A DNA stretch of 64,000 bases from Planctomyces sp. SH-PL62 (GCA_945893045.1 CAMDEA010000010.1:1-64000); one strand, 5' to 3'. Numbered from the stretch's first letter, positions 28,011 to 36,713 are shown. The notes: a model not told the origin generated them from the letters alone. Translations and numbers: made by a program.

Positions 28011-29015
28011 ATGCCCCAACCGATTCACAAACTGCTCGTCGTTGGTGTCGGTTCGATCGGCGAGCGGCACTTGCGATGCTTTCTGGCAACCGGCCGCGCC
28101 GAGGCGGTCTTCGTCGAGGTGAATCCGTCGCTGCGTCAAACCATCGCCGAGCGATATGGCGTGCGAGGCTTTGCCAGTCTCGAAGAGGCGCTCATGACGC
28201 AACCCACGTTGGCCGTCGTTGCGGTGCCGGCTCATTTGCATATCGAGATTGCCACGCAACTCGCCGAGCGTGGGTTGCATTTGCTCATCGAAAAGCCGTT
28301 GAGCACTTCGACGGCTGGCATCGACCGACTGCAACAGATTGTGCGCGATCGCGGGCTCATCGCCGGAGTCGCGTACGTCTATCGCAGTCATCCGCTGCTG
28401 ACAGCGATGCGGGTGGCGATTCAAGACGGACGCTGCGGCCGGCCGGTTGAGTTGATCGCCGTCTCCGGGCAACACTTCCCGACGTATCGCCCCGCGTATC
28501 GCGACATCTACTACAAAGACCGCACGACCGGTGGCGGAGCGATTCAAGATGCGCTCACGCACGTCATCAACGCCGGCGAGTGGCTGCTTGGCCCTGTCCA
28601 GCGTTTGGTCGCCGATGCCGCGCATCAAGTGCTGGAAGGAGTCTCCGTCGAGGACACCGTGCATTTGCTGGCTCGGCACGGCGAAGTCATGGCCAGCTAC
28701 AGCCTCAATCAGCATCAAGCCCCGAATGAATTCACGCTGACGGTTGTCTGTGAACGGGGCGCGATCCGCTGGGAATCACATCTCAATCGTATGAGTTGGA
28801 TGACTGTTCCTGGCGGCGAATGGCACGAAGATCGGATTGCCCCGCTCGAACGCGACACGCTCTTTGTTCGCCAAGCTAATCAGTTTCTAACGGCCATCGA
28901 AGAGAGCACGCTGCCTGCGTGTTCGTTGGAAGACGCCCTGCAAACATTGCGAGTCAACCTCGCCGCCCTGGCCAGCGCTGATGGTGCCGGCTGGCAGACG
29001 ATTCGCCCAACGTAG
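28011..29015 (+). CDS. Gfo/Idh/MocA-family oxidoreductase
   Basis: A 334-residue NAD(P)-dependent dehydrogenase. The Rossmann fold begins at once with LLVVGVGSIGERHLRCF (GxGxxG type). EKPLST, with the conserved Lys, lies near residues 90-95. The C-terminal alpha/beta domain includes GGGAIQDALTHVINAGEWLLG, with the His expected in the active site. It likely oxidises or epimerises a sugar or cyclitol; the substrate is unknown. No signal peptide, so it is cytoplasmic, unlike the exported relative at 42896-44236. ATG 28011 starts directly at the dinucleotide-binding strand. Its stop (TAG 29013-29015) is in the palindromic element at 29011-29133. Confidence 0.88.
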   Translation: MPQPIHKLLVVGVGSIGERHLRCFLATGRAEAVFVEVNPSLRQTIAERYGVRGFASLEEALMTQPTLAVVAVPAHLHIEIATQLAERGLHLLIEKPLSTSTAGIDRLQQIVRDRGLIAGVAYVYRSHPLLTAMRVAIQDGRCGRPVELIAVSGQHFPTYRPAYRDIYYKDRTTGGGAIQDALTHVINAGEWLLGPVQRLVADAAHQVLEGVSVEDTVHLLARHGEVMASYSLNQHQAPNEFTLTVVCERGAIRWESHLNRMSWMTVPGGEWHEDRIAPLERDTLFVRQANQFLTAIEESTLPACSLEDALQTLRVNLAALASADGAGWQTIRPT

Positions 29016-29133
29016 CCCTCTCGCTCTGCGAGACGATTGCTGAGCGCGCATCAAAGTTGGTTCCTCGCTCGCTCGAACGTCGTCACGCATCAACCGCCGT
29101 TCGGCATTCGTCTCGCGGAGCGAGACGGCTACG
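29011..29133. repeat. Palindromic element ending two convergent genes
   Basis: The arms CGTAGCCCTCTCGCTCTGCG (to AGACG) and CGTCTCGCGGAGCGAGACGG (to CTACG) match at 23 of 25 positions, with a loop of about 73 bases. The left GTAG carries the oxidoreductase stop and the right arm, read on the minus strand, carries the pyrE stop. Confidence 0.88.
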
Positions 29134-29680
29134 TAGGCGGCGAGATTCCGAAGTCGGTGATCGACAGCAGCGAGCGGAACGGCAAGTGGCGTTCGGCGAA
29201 GTTCTTTGCTCCACCTTCCATACGATCGACAATGCCGACGACTTGAATGACCTCGCAGCCGAACTCGACGATGCGATCGACTGATTGCAGCGCGCTGCCG
29301 CCGGTCGTGACGACGTCGTCGATGATGACCACCTTCATGCCGGGGACGACCGGGCCTTCGACGTACTTGTTCGTGCCGTGACCTTTCGGCTCTTTGCGGA
29401 CCAGGAAGCCGCACAGCTCTCGCCCACGAGCCGCCGCCGCGACGAGCACTCCGCCGACGATCGGGTCGGCTCCGATCGACATGCCGCCGATCGCGTCGAA
29501 CGACACATCGGCCAGCAGGTCGAGCAATCCTTCGCTGACTAGTCGCAATCCGGCCGAGTGCAGCGTGATCTGCTTGCCGTCGAGGTAGTAGCTCGACTTC
29601 TTACCGCTGGCGAGCGTGAAGTCGCCGAACTTGAGGGCGCGTTTGTGGAACAACTCAATCAATTGCGGGCGGTCGTACAT
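29129..29680 (-). CDS. pyrE: Orotate phosphoribosyltransferase
   Basis: A 183-residue cytoplasmic enzyme of pyrimidine synthesis that joins orotate and PRPP to give OMP. The PRPP-binding signature is VVIIDDVVTTGGSALQSV; FGDFTLASGKKSSYYLDGK and KEPKGHGTNKYVEG are also typical of OPRTase. Length is normal. ATG 29680 (MYDRPQLIELFHKRALKFG) is preferred over a start 10 codons upstream, which would overlap the preceding gene. It follows the DUF1549/DUF1553 gene by 13 bases on the same strand, so it is probably translated from a shared transcript. The last codons and the TAG stop are inside a palindromic element. Confidence 0.93.
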   Translation of the reverse strand: MYDRPQLIELFHKRALKFGDFTLASGKKSSYYLDGKQITLHSAGLRLVSEGLLDLLADVSFDAIGGMSIGADPIVGGVLVAAAARGRELCGFLVRKEPKGHGTNKYVEGPVVPGMKVVIIDDVVTTGGSALQSVDRIVEFGCEVIQVVGIVDRMEGGAKNFAERHLPFRSLLSITDFGISPPT

Positions 29681-29693
29681 GGCATCCTTTGGG

Positions 29694-31562
29694 CTAATCG
29701 AGGTACACAAACTCGTTGAGATTGAACAGCGCGAGGCAGAGATCGGCCAGCGCGGAGTCTGAGGTTAAAAACTGTTCGGCGTCGCGAACATCGTCAGCCG
29801 TCGGCTGGCGATTGAGAATGTGCCGATAGGCCGACTCGATCGCGGCGTGACGGTCAGTCCCTGTTTGTTTTTCGATGTTCTCAGCCAGTCGCCGTGCGGC
29901 GACGACCGAGTCGTCTGCGTTGAGCAGCAACAACGCCTGCGGGGCGATCGTCGAGGTATTGCGGCGCGGACAACTCGCATTGCTGTCCGGCTTGTCGAAC
30001 GCCTCGAAGAGCGGGTATCGCAGATTGCGGCGGGCGAACAAGTACACGCTGCGACGTCGATGCTGTTCAACCTCTGGCGTGACCGGCCATTGGCTCTTGA
30101 GCAAAGTGCGGACGAGTTCGTCGGGTAGCGGCGGCCGGAAGCCTGGCCCACCCGGTTGACGATTGAGTTCTCCGCTCGCGGCGAGCAGTGCGTCGCGAAT
30201 CGCTTCACCATCGAGCCTGCGTCGAGGGAAGTGAGCGAGCAGCGATTCCGTAGCCCGGACGCCTACGTCCGGGCGATCGGACGTAGGCGTCCGATCTACG
30301 AAGGCAGACGCCTGCCGATAGACGCTCGATGTCACAATCAGTCGATGCAGCCGCTTGCGGCTCCAGTCGAGCCGCGGCAACTCGGTCGCCAGCCAGTCGA
30401 GCAATTCGGGATTGGTCGGCGAGGTGCCCATGACGCCGAAGTCACTCGACGATGCGACCAAGCCAGTCCCGAAGTGTCCTTGCCAGATGCGATTGATGAG
30501 GACGCGCGTTGCCAGCGGGTTGTCCGCGCGAGTCAACCAGTTCGCGAGCGACGTGCGCCGGCCGCTGCTCTTCGCGTCATCGGCCGGAGAAGTCATTGCA
30601 TCATTCGACACGTTCGCGATGCGCGGAAACGCGGCTTGCAAGATGGGACCGGGGCGGCGGAAGTCGCCTCGCTCGAACAAGCGGCTGGTCGGTGCCTTGG
30701 AAGATTTCTCGCGCATCACTTGGCCGAGTTGCGGATGTGTCTCGAACAGCCCTTCGACATCGAAGCAGGCTCGCAGACGATAAAAATCGGCTTGGCTGAT
30801 CGGGTCGTACTTGTGGTCATGGCACGCCGCGCAGCCCATCTGCAAGCCGAGGAACACCGAGCCGACCGTCGCGGTCATGTCGTTGAGGAACGTGTGCCGC
30901 CGTTCTTCTTGCAGATTGATGTCGGGCATGTCCGGCCCGCAGAAGAGGAAGCCGGTCGCGATCAGCGCGGACTCGTCGCCGGGCCGCAGTTCGTCGCCGG
31001 CAAGCTGCATGCCGATGAACTCGTTGAGCGGCACGTCGCGGTTGTGAGCGTCGATCACCCAATCGCGAAACCGCCAGGCGTTCGGCCGCACATGATCGTG
31101 CTCGAACCCGTCGGTCTCCGAAAAGCGAGCGACGTCCAGCCAGTGCTGCGCCCACCGCTCTCCGTAACTCGGCGACGCGAGCAGCCGATCCACCAACCGC
31201 TCGTACCAATCGGGCGATTCGTCCGCGAAGACTTCGTCCTGAAGCTCCAAACTCGGCGGCAGCCCCGTCAGATCAAAGCTGAGCCGCCGCAGCAGAGTCG
31301 CTCGGTCGGCCTCGCCCGCCGGAGACAGTTTTTCTTTTTCGAGCCGGGCGAGAATGAACCGATCAATCGCCGTGCGACTCCAGTTCGCGTTTTGTGTTAC
31401 TGGCGGATTCGGTCGGCTGAGAGGTTGAAATGACCAATGGCTGCGATCCGAATCGGTGATCGGCGGCTCGGTGACTGATTGAAGATCGTCAGCCCATGAG
31501 CTTCCGAAAAGCAATGTCGCGAGTCCTGCGGCAAGACTAACACGCGGGAATCGTTGGATCAT
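29694..31562 (-). CDS. Secreted DUF1549/DUF1553 protein
   Basis: A 622-residue exported protein with a signal peptide (MIQRFPRVSLAAGLATLLFG, cleavage near WA-DD). DUF1549 occupies the first half (FILARLEKEKLSPAGEAD, then LRRLSFDLTGLPP, WLDVARFSETDGFEHD and the heme-like motif CAACHDHKYDPIS). DUF1553 occupies the second half (NPLATRVLINRIWQGHFGTG and RRRLDGEAIRDALLAASG). Compared with usual DUF1553 sequences, an extra segment (about 445-460, TPTSDRPDVGVRATE) is encoded by a palindromic element at 30250-30299. No DUF1501 partner is adjacent. The start is uncertain (ATG 31562, 31571 or 31598); none has a good ribosome binding site, which fits translational coupling to the overlapping upstream gene. 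Confidence 0.82.
   Translation of the reverse strand: MIQRFPRVSLAAGLATLLFGSSWADDLQSVTEPPITDSDRSHWSFQPLSRPNPPVTQNANWSRTAIDRFILARLEKEKLSPAGEADRATLLRRLSFDLTGLPPSLELQDEVFADESPDWYERLVDRLLASPSYGERWAQHWLDVARFSETDGFEHDHVRPNAWRFRDWVIDAHNRDVPLNEFIGMQLAGDELRPGDESALIATGFLFCGPDMPDINLQEERRHTFLNDMTATVGSVFLGLQMGCAACHDHKYDPISQADFYRLRACFDVEGLFETHPQLGQVMREKSSKAPTSRLFERGDFRRPGPILQAAFPRIANVSNDAMTSPADDAKSSGRRTSLANWLTRADNPLATRVLINRIWQGHFGTGLVASSSDFGVMGTSPTNPELLDWLATELPRLDWSRKRLHRLIVTSSVYRQASAFVDRTPTSDRPDVGVRATESLLAHFPRRRLDGEAIRDALLAASGELNRQPGGPGFRPPLPDELVRTLLKSQWPVTPEVEQHRRRSVYLFARRNLRYPLFEAFDKPDSNASCPRRNTSTIAPQALLLLNADDSVVAARRLAENIEKQTGTDRHAAIESAYRHILNRQPTADDVRDAEQFLTSDSALADLCLALFNLNEFVYLD
30250..30299. repeat. 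Palindromic element inside the DUF1553 region (F1)
   Basis: A 50-base element beginning GTAGCCCGGACGCCTACGTC and ending GTAGGCGTCCGATCTAC, identical over all 50 bases to positions 41284-41333. The arms match at about 20 of 22 positions. In this copy it is translated in frame on the minus strand. Confidence 0.92.
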
Positions 31563-31857
31563 TTGGTACATTTGTGGCACCGTTGGGAAGATGTCCATCT
31601 TTGTGCAAACGCTCGATAACTTGCAGTAACCGTAAGTCTGAATCGAATTTGAGAAAGATGCTCAAAATCGCGAGGGGCAGAAATATCGCCGAGGTTGAAC
31701 CCTTCTCGCCCCAACTCATACCAACAGCAGCAACCAAAATGATGATCCAGCACGCAAAAATGGCAGTGCGACGTTGGGCAAGATCCTTGATCGCAGCACG
31801 ACGGCGCACTGGGTCGACTGCTGTTTCAGCGAACTGTTCATCGCTCTTGGCAAACAT
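31537..31857 (-). CDS. Small membrane protein, unknown
   Basis: A 106-residue protein with an acidic/basic N-terminal part (FAKSDEQFAETAVDP) and two predicted membrane helices (AIFACWIIILVAAVG and AIFLPLAILSIFLKF) followed by a soluble tail. GGAG lies six bases upstream of ATG 31857, good support for a real gene. It overlaps the preferred start of the DUF1549/DUF1553 gene by 26 bases, suggesting coupled translation. No family was recognised. It could be an inner-membrane partner of the exported downstream protein, but this rests only on position. Confidence 0.55.
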   Translation of the reverse strand: MFAKSDEQFAETAVDPVRRRAAIKDLAQRRTAIFACWIIILVAAVGMSWGEKGSTSAIFLPLAILSIFLKFDSDLRLLQVIERLHKDGHLPNGATNVPNDPTIPAC

Positions 31858-32108
31858 CTGAGGCTCCGTGACTATTCGTGGGTGGCATGGCTTGCTCGGC
31901 ACAGGTTCGCGGGATCGTGATCAACTCGGGCGAATTTACATGGAAGCGGGCTGAATGAAACTTGTCTGAGTCGGCTTGTGTCCTGTCTTAAGACCTTGCC
32001 CAAGCCGGCTGAAGGCGGCTACGCAGTGTTGTAATCCCCGCTCACCACCAGCTAAAGCTGGTCGCAAATGGGGAGTCGGCTGAAGCCGTCTGATCAACTC
32101 GGGCTTCA
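31858..32108. other. Gene-free gap with imperfect hairpins
   Basis: It contains GGCTGAAGGCGGCTACG and GGCTGAAGCCGTC segments and a small hairpin (CCAGCTAAAGCTGG). These look like decayed palindromic elements. No gene or clear promoter was seen. Confidence 0.4.
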
Positions 32109-32333
32109 TCAGGATTGTGCGACCGCAGTCTTCTTTCGCCTACGACCGCGCCGCGCCAGCAACATCGCGGCAGTCTCTTCCGCAGTGATCACATCCTTCT
32201 GAAGCAAAATCTTGGTCAGCGCGTCGATCCGATCACGAAGATCGGCGGTTTGTTCTGCCAACGGTTTTAACCGCGAGACTTCACCTTCCAGATGGTCAAT
32301 TCGGTGTTTGAGTTCAAGGGTCATCGCATTCAT
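32109..32333 (-). CDS. Small coiled-coil protein, unknown
   Basis: A 74-residue protein. Residues 5-50 form a likely coiled coil (LKHRIDHLEGEVSRL, then DLRDRIDALTKIL), and the C terminus is strongly basic (RRGRRRKKTA). GGAGG five bases upstream of ATG 32333 makes translation likely. An internal ATG three codons in is also possible. No family was recognised; short coiled coil plus basic tail could suit a nucleic-acid-associated or adaptor protein, but that is speculation. Confidence 0.55.
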   Translation of the reverse strand: MNAMTLELKHRIDHLEGEVSRLKPLAEQTADLRDRIDALTKILLQKDVITAEETAAMLLARRGRRRKKTAVAQS

Positions 32334-32577
32334 AAAGCCTCCACAAAGTCCGAGACTACTTGCTGAAGCCGAGAGAAGTATTTTCGATCAGAAAAAGCTG
32401 ACAGAACAATGGGGACAGAAAAACTGAGCAACTAACTTTCGTCTGCGTCCGGTCGCCAAAGGAATCACTTGGACTTTTTTCTGTCCCGATTTTTCTGTCA
32501 GTCATTTGAGTCCAGTCGCTCACACGGTTGGCATGAGCGAGAAGGTTCCAATTTCCGAATGCTTTGAAACTCTTGAA
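32334..32577. other. Gene-free gap with palindromic element
   Basis: It holds the element at 32398-32501 and no supported gene. Promoters for the coiled-coil gene (minus strand) should lie here, but none was clear. Confidence 0.4.
32398..32501. repeat. Palindromic element (GGGGACAGAAAAA type)
   Basis: The arms CTGACAGAACAATGGGGACA (to GAAAAA) and TTTTTCTGTCCCGATTTTTC (to TGTCAG) match at about 22 of 26 positions. It is AT-richer than the other families here. The T-rich right arm could act as a terminator, but the 50-base loop is long for one. Confidence 0.75.
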
Positions 32578-33807
32578 TCACTCAACTCCGAACTCATGCA
32601 CTGTCACCTGCCGATAGGTTTCGCCGGGCTTGAGGATGCAGGACGGGAACGAAGGTTGGTTGGGTGAGTCCGGGAACTTTTGGGTTTCCAGGCAGAAGCC
32701 GCCGTGCTTGGCGAAGCCGTTCACGTCGGGTGTGCCGGGCAGATAGTTGCCGGTGTAGAACTGCACGCCGGGTTCGGTCGTGAGGACTCGCATCACGCGG
32801 CCGGTCGAGGGTTCGCGGACCTTGGCGGCCAACACCGGAGCTTTGGTCGAGTCGCCGCCACCGTTGATGACCCAGCAGTGGTCGTAGCCTTGTGGGTCGT
32901 TCGTCAGCTTGCCGAGGTCTTGGCCGATCGGCTTGGCCTTCGTGAAGTCCATCGGGGCGTCGTCTTTGACGGCGGTAAGCTTGCCGGTCGGGATCGATTC
33001 GTCATCGACGGCGATGTAACTGTCGCAGTTCAATTGGATGATGTGATCGAGCACTGAGCCGCTCTCGGCTCGCGCGCCTTTCAGGTTCCAGTAGGCGTGA
33101 TTCGTGAGGTTCAGCGGCGTGGCCTTGTCGGTCGTCGCGGAGTACTCGATGCGGAGTTCGTTCTTGTCGGTCAGCTTGTACGTCACGACCGAGGTCAATG
33201 TACCGGGATAGCCTTCGACGCCATCGGGGCTGATGAGCGTCAACTTCACGCCGGCGAAATCGACGCCTTGAATCGGAACGGCGTCCCAGATGTATTTGTC
33301 GAAGCCCTTCACACCGCCGTGCAGATGATTCGCGTTGTTGTTGTTCTTGGCGAGCGTGTACTCGATCCCGTCGAGCGTGAATTTGCCTTTGCCGATCCGA
33401 TTGCTGTAGCGGCCGCAGATGGCACCGAAATACGGCGGGTTCTTCAGGAACTTTTCGTTGTCGGACGAGAAGCCGCAGACGATGTTGTCGAGCTTGCCGT
33501 TGCGATCTGGCGTCTCGACGGACGCGAGTATTCCGCCCAAGTTGAGCACGACGGCTCGCAAGCCGTTCTTATTCGTGAGCTCGAATTGCTCGAGCTGTTT
33601 GCCATCGGCTTCGTCATTGAGTCGTTCACGGAAAACGCGGGCGGAGGAGTTCATGTCGGCTTCTTTGCTGGAGGAATTGGTTTCGGATTTGAGTTCGGCT
33701 GTCAGAGTCGGCCCTGGGTCCGGCGGCGACGACGACTTCGGTTCGCAGCCTGTTCCAAGCAGGGCCAGCAGGCTGAGCAATCCACAGGGCCAGAGGGATC
33801 GAATCAT
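32578..33807 (-). CDS. galM: Aldose 1-epimerase lipoprotein
   Basis: A 409-residue mutarotase that interconverts alpha and beta anomers of aldoses. A lipoprotein signal (SLLALLGTGC, lipobox Cys near residue 19) and a Ser/Thr/Lys-rich linker precede the catalytic domain, so this enzyme is anchored on the periplasmic side of a membrane rather than cytoplasmic like the classical GalM. Catalytic landmarks: NHLHGGVKGFDK, NLTNHAYWNLKG (active-site His), GYDHCWV, and FCLETQKFPDSPNQP with the catalytic Glu. The ATG at 33807 has GGAG six bases upstream; the longer frame is rejected. The lysine/serine-rich linker ends near the internal MNSS, where a shorter start would give a cytoplasmic enzyme, but the lipoprotein start is better supported. 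Confidence 0.9.
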   Translation of the reverse strand: MIRSLWPCGLLSLLALLGTGCEPKSSSPPDPGPTLTAELKSETNSSSKEADMNSSARVFRERLNDEADGKQLEQFELTNKNGLRAVVLNLGGILASVETPDRNGKLDNIVCGFSSDNEKFLKNPPYFGAICGRYSNRIGKGKFTLDGIEYTLAKNNNNANHLHGGVKGFDKYIWDAVPIQGVDFAGVKLTLISPDGVEGYPGTLTSVVTYKLTDKNELRIEYSATTDKATPLNLTNHAYWNLKGARAESGSVLDHIIQLNCDSYIAVDDESIPTGKLTAVKDDAPMDFTKAKPIGQDLGKLTNDPQGYDHCWVINGGGDSTKAPVLAAKVREPSTGRVMRVLTTEPGVQFYTGNYLPGTPDVNGFAKHGGFCLETQKFPDSPNQPSFPSCILKPGETYRQVTVHEFGVE

Positions 33808-33956
33808 GGCGAACTCCGCGAGTGAGTATTTTGGCGCAGGCGACGATTCATCTTGGGAGCGAATCGTGCGGCGGGTCAAGCGTCACCCGTTGTGGCCACC
33901 TATCAGTAAGACAGGCGAGCGAGGTGGCGTCAGCCCAATGCCGCTGACTTTTGAAA

Positions 33957-34023
33957 GTAGCAGGCACATTCCATGTGCCGTTTCCCTGCAATTTGCGGAC
34001 GGCACATGGAATGTGCCTGCTAC
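33957..34023. repeat. Intergenic palindromic element
   Basis: Perfect 23-base arms (GTAGCAGGCACATTCCATGT to GCC and complement) with a loop of about 20 bases. It lies between the end of the coiled-coil gene and the galM start. Confidence 0.9.
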
Positions 34024-34088
34024 GAATCGAGTAAAGTCGGTGCCTTTGGGCAGACGCCGCCCCGCTCACCAGAACGCGCAAGCTGCGT

Positions 34089-35240
34089 TCATTTCCCGTC
34101 GGAGCGTTGCAGGAATTGCAGCCAGCGGCGGCCTTGTGCGGCCCCTGAGCCTTCGCGAGTGCCACCCGCATTGGAGCCGGGTTCATCGGGCGCGAGGCCG
34201 AGTTTCTTCAACTGCATCGCGAGTTGATTCGCTTTGATCGTCAGGCGGGCATCCTCGCGCGCCAGCTTCGCGCGTTGCAGTGACAGATCGACTTCGGCCA
34301 CGCGCAGCTTGTCTTGCAGGCGGTCGCGCAGGTTCAGCAATTCGTGCTGCAAGTCTTCGGGGACGCGGTTGAGTTGCTCCCAATCGGGGAACTCGGTGTT
34401 CGCGTCGGGTGAACTGAGCCGGCGCAGCAACAGCGAGATGAATTCATCGCGGTCGCGGATCGCGGCGCAGAGTTGATGATGATCGGCGCTGTCGAAATCG
34501 ACGGGAAGTGGCGGTTCGGACAACGTCGGCGAATCCGATCGTTCGAGAGCAACCGACTCGCTGAAAACACTCTCGTGGGCCGCTTCGTGTCGTGGCGGAG
34601 AAGGAGCGACCGTCTCCAGGTTGACGCTTTCGCCCGCCATGACCGCGGCTTTGATCGCCTCCCAGCCCATCGTCGCCGGTTTAGCGGGGGCAACGTCCGT
34701 AAGAATCGAAACATTGGACGAACTCTCGGAGGAAGAATTCGCACTGTCTTTCTCGTTCGGAGTGGGAGTCGAACCGATTGCATTGGCTCGCGAGGAAACG
34801 CCGGAGCCTGTCGAGACGAGGTCGTGCAGGTCGTTGAGCCGCGATTCGATGCGGCTCAGCATCTCGGCCGCTTGCAGCTCTTCCCATTGGCTGAGCAGTT
34901 GCGTCATCTGCCCGGCCAGAGTTTGCTGATTCTCGATCAACTCCGGTGGGACGCCGGCGGCGGTTGCTCCGCCTCGTCCGCCTCCAGTGCGCTGCATGCG
35001 GTCCAATTGATCGGCCGCTTGTTCGAGTCGCTGCGTCAGCATCTGCACGATTTGCTCGCGCTCTTTGAGCGAATCTTGCAGTGTCTGAATGCGCTTCTCG
35101 TAGGCGGTGGCGAGCGGTTCGTCGGCGACGACACTTTTCGAGCCGCGGCCGCTCTTCGCAACCACAGGCTGCGAAGCTTCCGAAGCTGAGCGGGCTTCGC
35201 CAGCCGTGAAACGTGAAGCGGTGTCGGCGGGAAGCGACAT
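34089..35240 (-). CDS. Coiled-coil protein, unknown
   Basis: A 383-residue cytoplasmic-looking protein with no signal or membrane segment. A first coiled coil (about 50-90, YEKRIQTLQDSLKEREQIV), a Gly-rich break, a second helical stretch (about 100-140) and a long Ser/Pro-rich disordered middle are followed by a C-terminal coiled coil (about 285-365: LRDRLQDKLRVAEVDLSL). The last residues are Gly-rich and basic. No catalytic motif or family was recognised; the architecture suits a scaffold or structural role. ATG 35240 follows GAGACGGA. The neighbour upstream is divergent (alanine dehydrogenase), so it is likely a single-gene unit. Confidence 0.6.
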   Translation of the reverse strand: MSLPADTASRFTAGEARSASEASQPVVAKSGRGSKSVVADEPLATAYEKRIQTLQDSLKEREQIVQMLTQRLEQAADQLDRMQRTGGGRGGATAAGVPPELIENQQTLAGQMTQLLSQWEELQAAEMLSRIESRLNDLHDLVSTGSGVSSRANAIGSTPTPNEKDSANSSSESSSNVSILTDVAPAKPATMGWEAIKAAVMAGESVNLETVAPSPPRHEAAHESVFSESVALERSDSPTLSEPPLPVDFDSADHHQLCAAIRDRDEFISLLLRRLSSPDANTEFPDWEQLNRVPEDLQHELLNLRDRLQDKLRVAEVDLSLQRAKLAREDARLTIKANQLAMQLKKLGLAPDEPGSNAGGTREGSGAAQGRRWLQFLQRSDGK

Positions 35241-35606
35241 GAAATCCGTCTCTAACCACAATCGGGGAACACTCGGAAACTCATCCGCAGCGCGAGTGGT
35301 GGAACGCCAAAGGTTAGGTCAGAGACTGGCGGTTCGAGGTAGCGGACGACCGCGACGCTCGGCAAAGGCGGTCAGGTCGTGACGGTCCTAGCGATTCTCA
35401 TCAACCTGCCGATTGACCGCGTTCACAGGAATGTTCCCAACATTTCGAGGAGAGTCTCTGTCGGCTACTCTTCGAGGTGTTGATGGCGAAGGGGTCGGGA
35501 GTCTGTTTCAGGCCGCAGGCCAGGGACTTCCGGTTGTTTGACTCGTGTTTTGCGGCCTGAAACAGACTCCCGACCCCGTTCCCGTGCTGAGTCAAGGAGA
35601 CGACCC
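35241..35606. other. Divergent intergenic region
   Basis: A 366-base gap between the divergent coiled-coil and alanine dehydrogenase genes. It contains one strong palindromic element (35491-35577). I saw no clear promoter pair and no supported small gene. Confidence 0.45.
35491..35577. repeat. Palindromic element upstream of ald
   Basis: Perfect 27-base arms (GGGGTCGGGAGTCTGTTTCA to GGCCGCA, and complement) around a 33-base loop. The frame stays open through it and would lengthen ald falsely at the 5' end. Confidence 0.92.
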
Positions 35607-36713
35607 ATGCTTATCGGTGTGCCTCGTGAGATCAAACCGGATGAGTATCGCGTGGCGATGTTGCCGTCGGGGGTCGAGGAGCTGGTGCAACGCGGGCACC
35701 GTGTGCTGATTGAGCGCGGAGCCGGCATGGGGAGCGGCATCACTGACGGCCAGTACGCCGCGAATGGGGCCGAGATCGTGGATGGTCCGGCCGCGATCTT
35801 CGGTCAGGCGGAGTTGGTCGTGAAGGTGAAGGAACCGCTCGCCGCCGAGTGGCCGTTGCTGCGGCGCGGGCAAACGCTCTTCACGTACTTTCATTTCGCG
35901 GCCGACAAAGAGTTGACTCGCAACGTGCTGGCGACCGGTGTCACGGCGGTTGCGTATGAAACGCTGCGCGGACCGAAGGGCGATCTCCCCTGTCTGACTC
36001 CAATGAGTGAAGTCGCCGGCCGCATGAGCATTCAAGAAGGGGCGAAGTATCTCGAACGCCCGCAGGAAGGTCGCGGCATTCTGCTGGCGGGAGTTCCCGG
36101 TGTGGCCCCCGCGCACATTTTGATTTTGGGCGGCGGAGTCGTCGGCAAGAACGCGGCGCAGATTGCGGCCGGCTTTCAGGCGGACGTGGTCATCATCGAC
36201 ATCAACATCGACCGGCTGCGGTATCTGGAAGACATCATGCCGCCGAACGTCAATACGCTCTTCAGCGACCGGCACAACATCCGCGAAGAGCTGCGGCTGG
36301 CGGACCTCGTGATCGGGGCGGTGCTGATTGAGGGTGCTCGCGCGCCGCTGCTGGTCAGCCGCGAAGACCTCCAACTGATGAAACCCGGAGCGGTCATCAT
36401 CGACGTGGCGGTTGATCAGGGAGGCTGCATCGAGACGACCAAGCCGACAACACACTCCAAGCCGACATACCTCGTGGATGGCATCGTGCATTACTGCGTC
36501 ACGAACATGCCGGGAGCCGTCGGCCGGACCAGTTCGTATGCGTTGTGCAACGTCACGTTTCCGTACGTGCTGAAGATCGCGAAGCTCGGCCTGGCTGCCG
36601 CGTGCGCCGCCGACACGGGATTCGCGCACGCGGTCAACATGTACGGCGGAGCGATCACGAATCGCGCGGTGGCCGAAACGTTCGGGCTGCCGTTTACGCC
36701 GTATCAATCTTGA
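35607..36713 (+). CDS. ald: Alanine dehydrogenase
   Basis: A 368-residue NAD-dependent enzyme for L-alanine + NAD to pyruvate + ammonia + NADH, used in alanine catabolism or ammonium assimilation. N-terminal landmarks: IGVPREIKPDEYRVAMLP, LVVKVKEP (active-site Lys) and TYFHFAADKELT (active-site His). The NAD-binding Rossmann fold is at HILILGGGVVGKNAA, and VAVDQGGCIETTKPTTH and NMPGAVGRTSSYAL are in the second half of the catalytic domain. AAGGAGA lies about 8 bases before ATG 35607. The TGA stop (36711-36713) is the first three bases of palindromic element copy L2. Confidence 0.95.
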   Translation: MLIGVPREIKPDEYRVAMLPSGVEELVQRGHRVLIERGAGMGSGITDGQYAANGAEIVDGPAAIFGQAELVVKVKEPLAAEWPLLRRGQTLFTYFHFAADKELTRNVLATGVTAVAYETLRGPKGDLPCLTPMSEVAGRMSIQEGAKYLERPQEGRGILLAGVPGVAPAHILILGGGVVGKNAAQIAAGFQADVVIIDINIDRLRYLEDIMPPNVNTLFSDRHNIREELRLADLVIGAVLIEGARAPLLVSREDLQLMKPGAVIIDVAVDQGGCIETTKPTTHSKPTYLVDGIVHYCVTNMPGAVGRTSSYALCNVTFPYVLKIAKLGLAAACAADTGFAHAVNMYGGAITNRAVAETFGLPFTPYQS

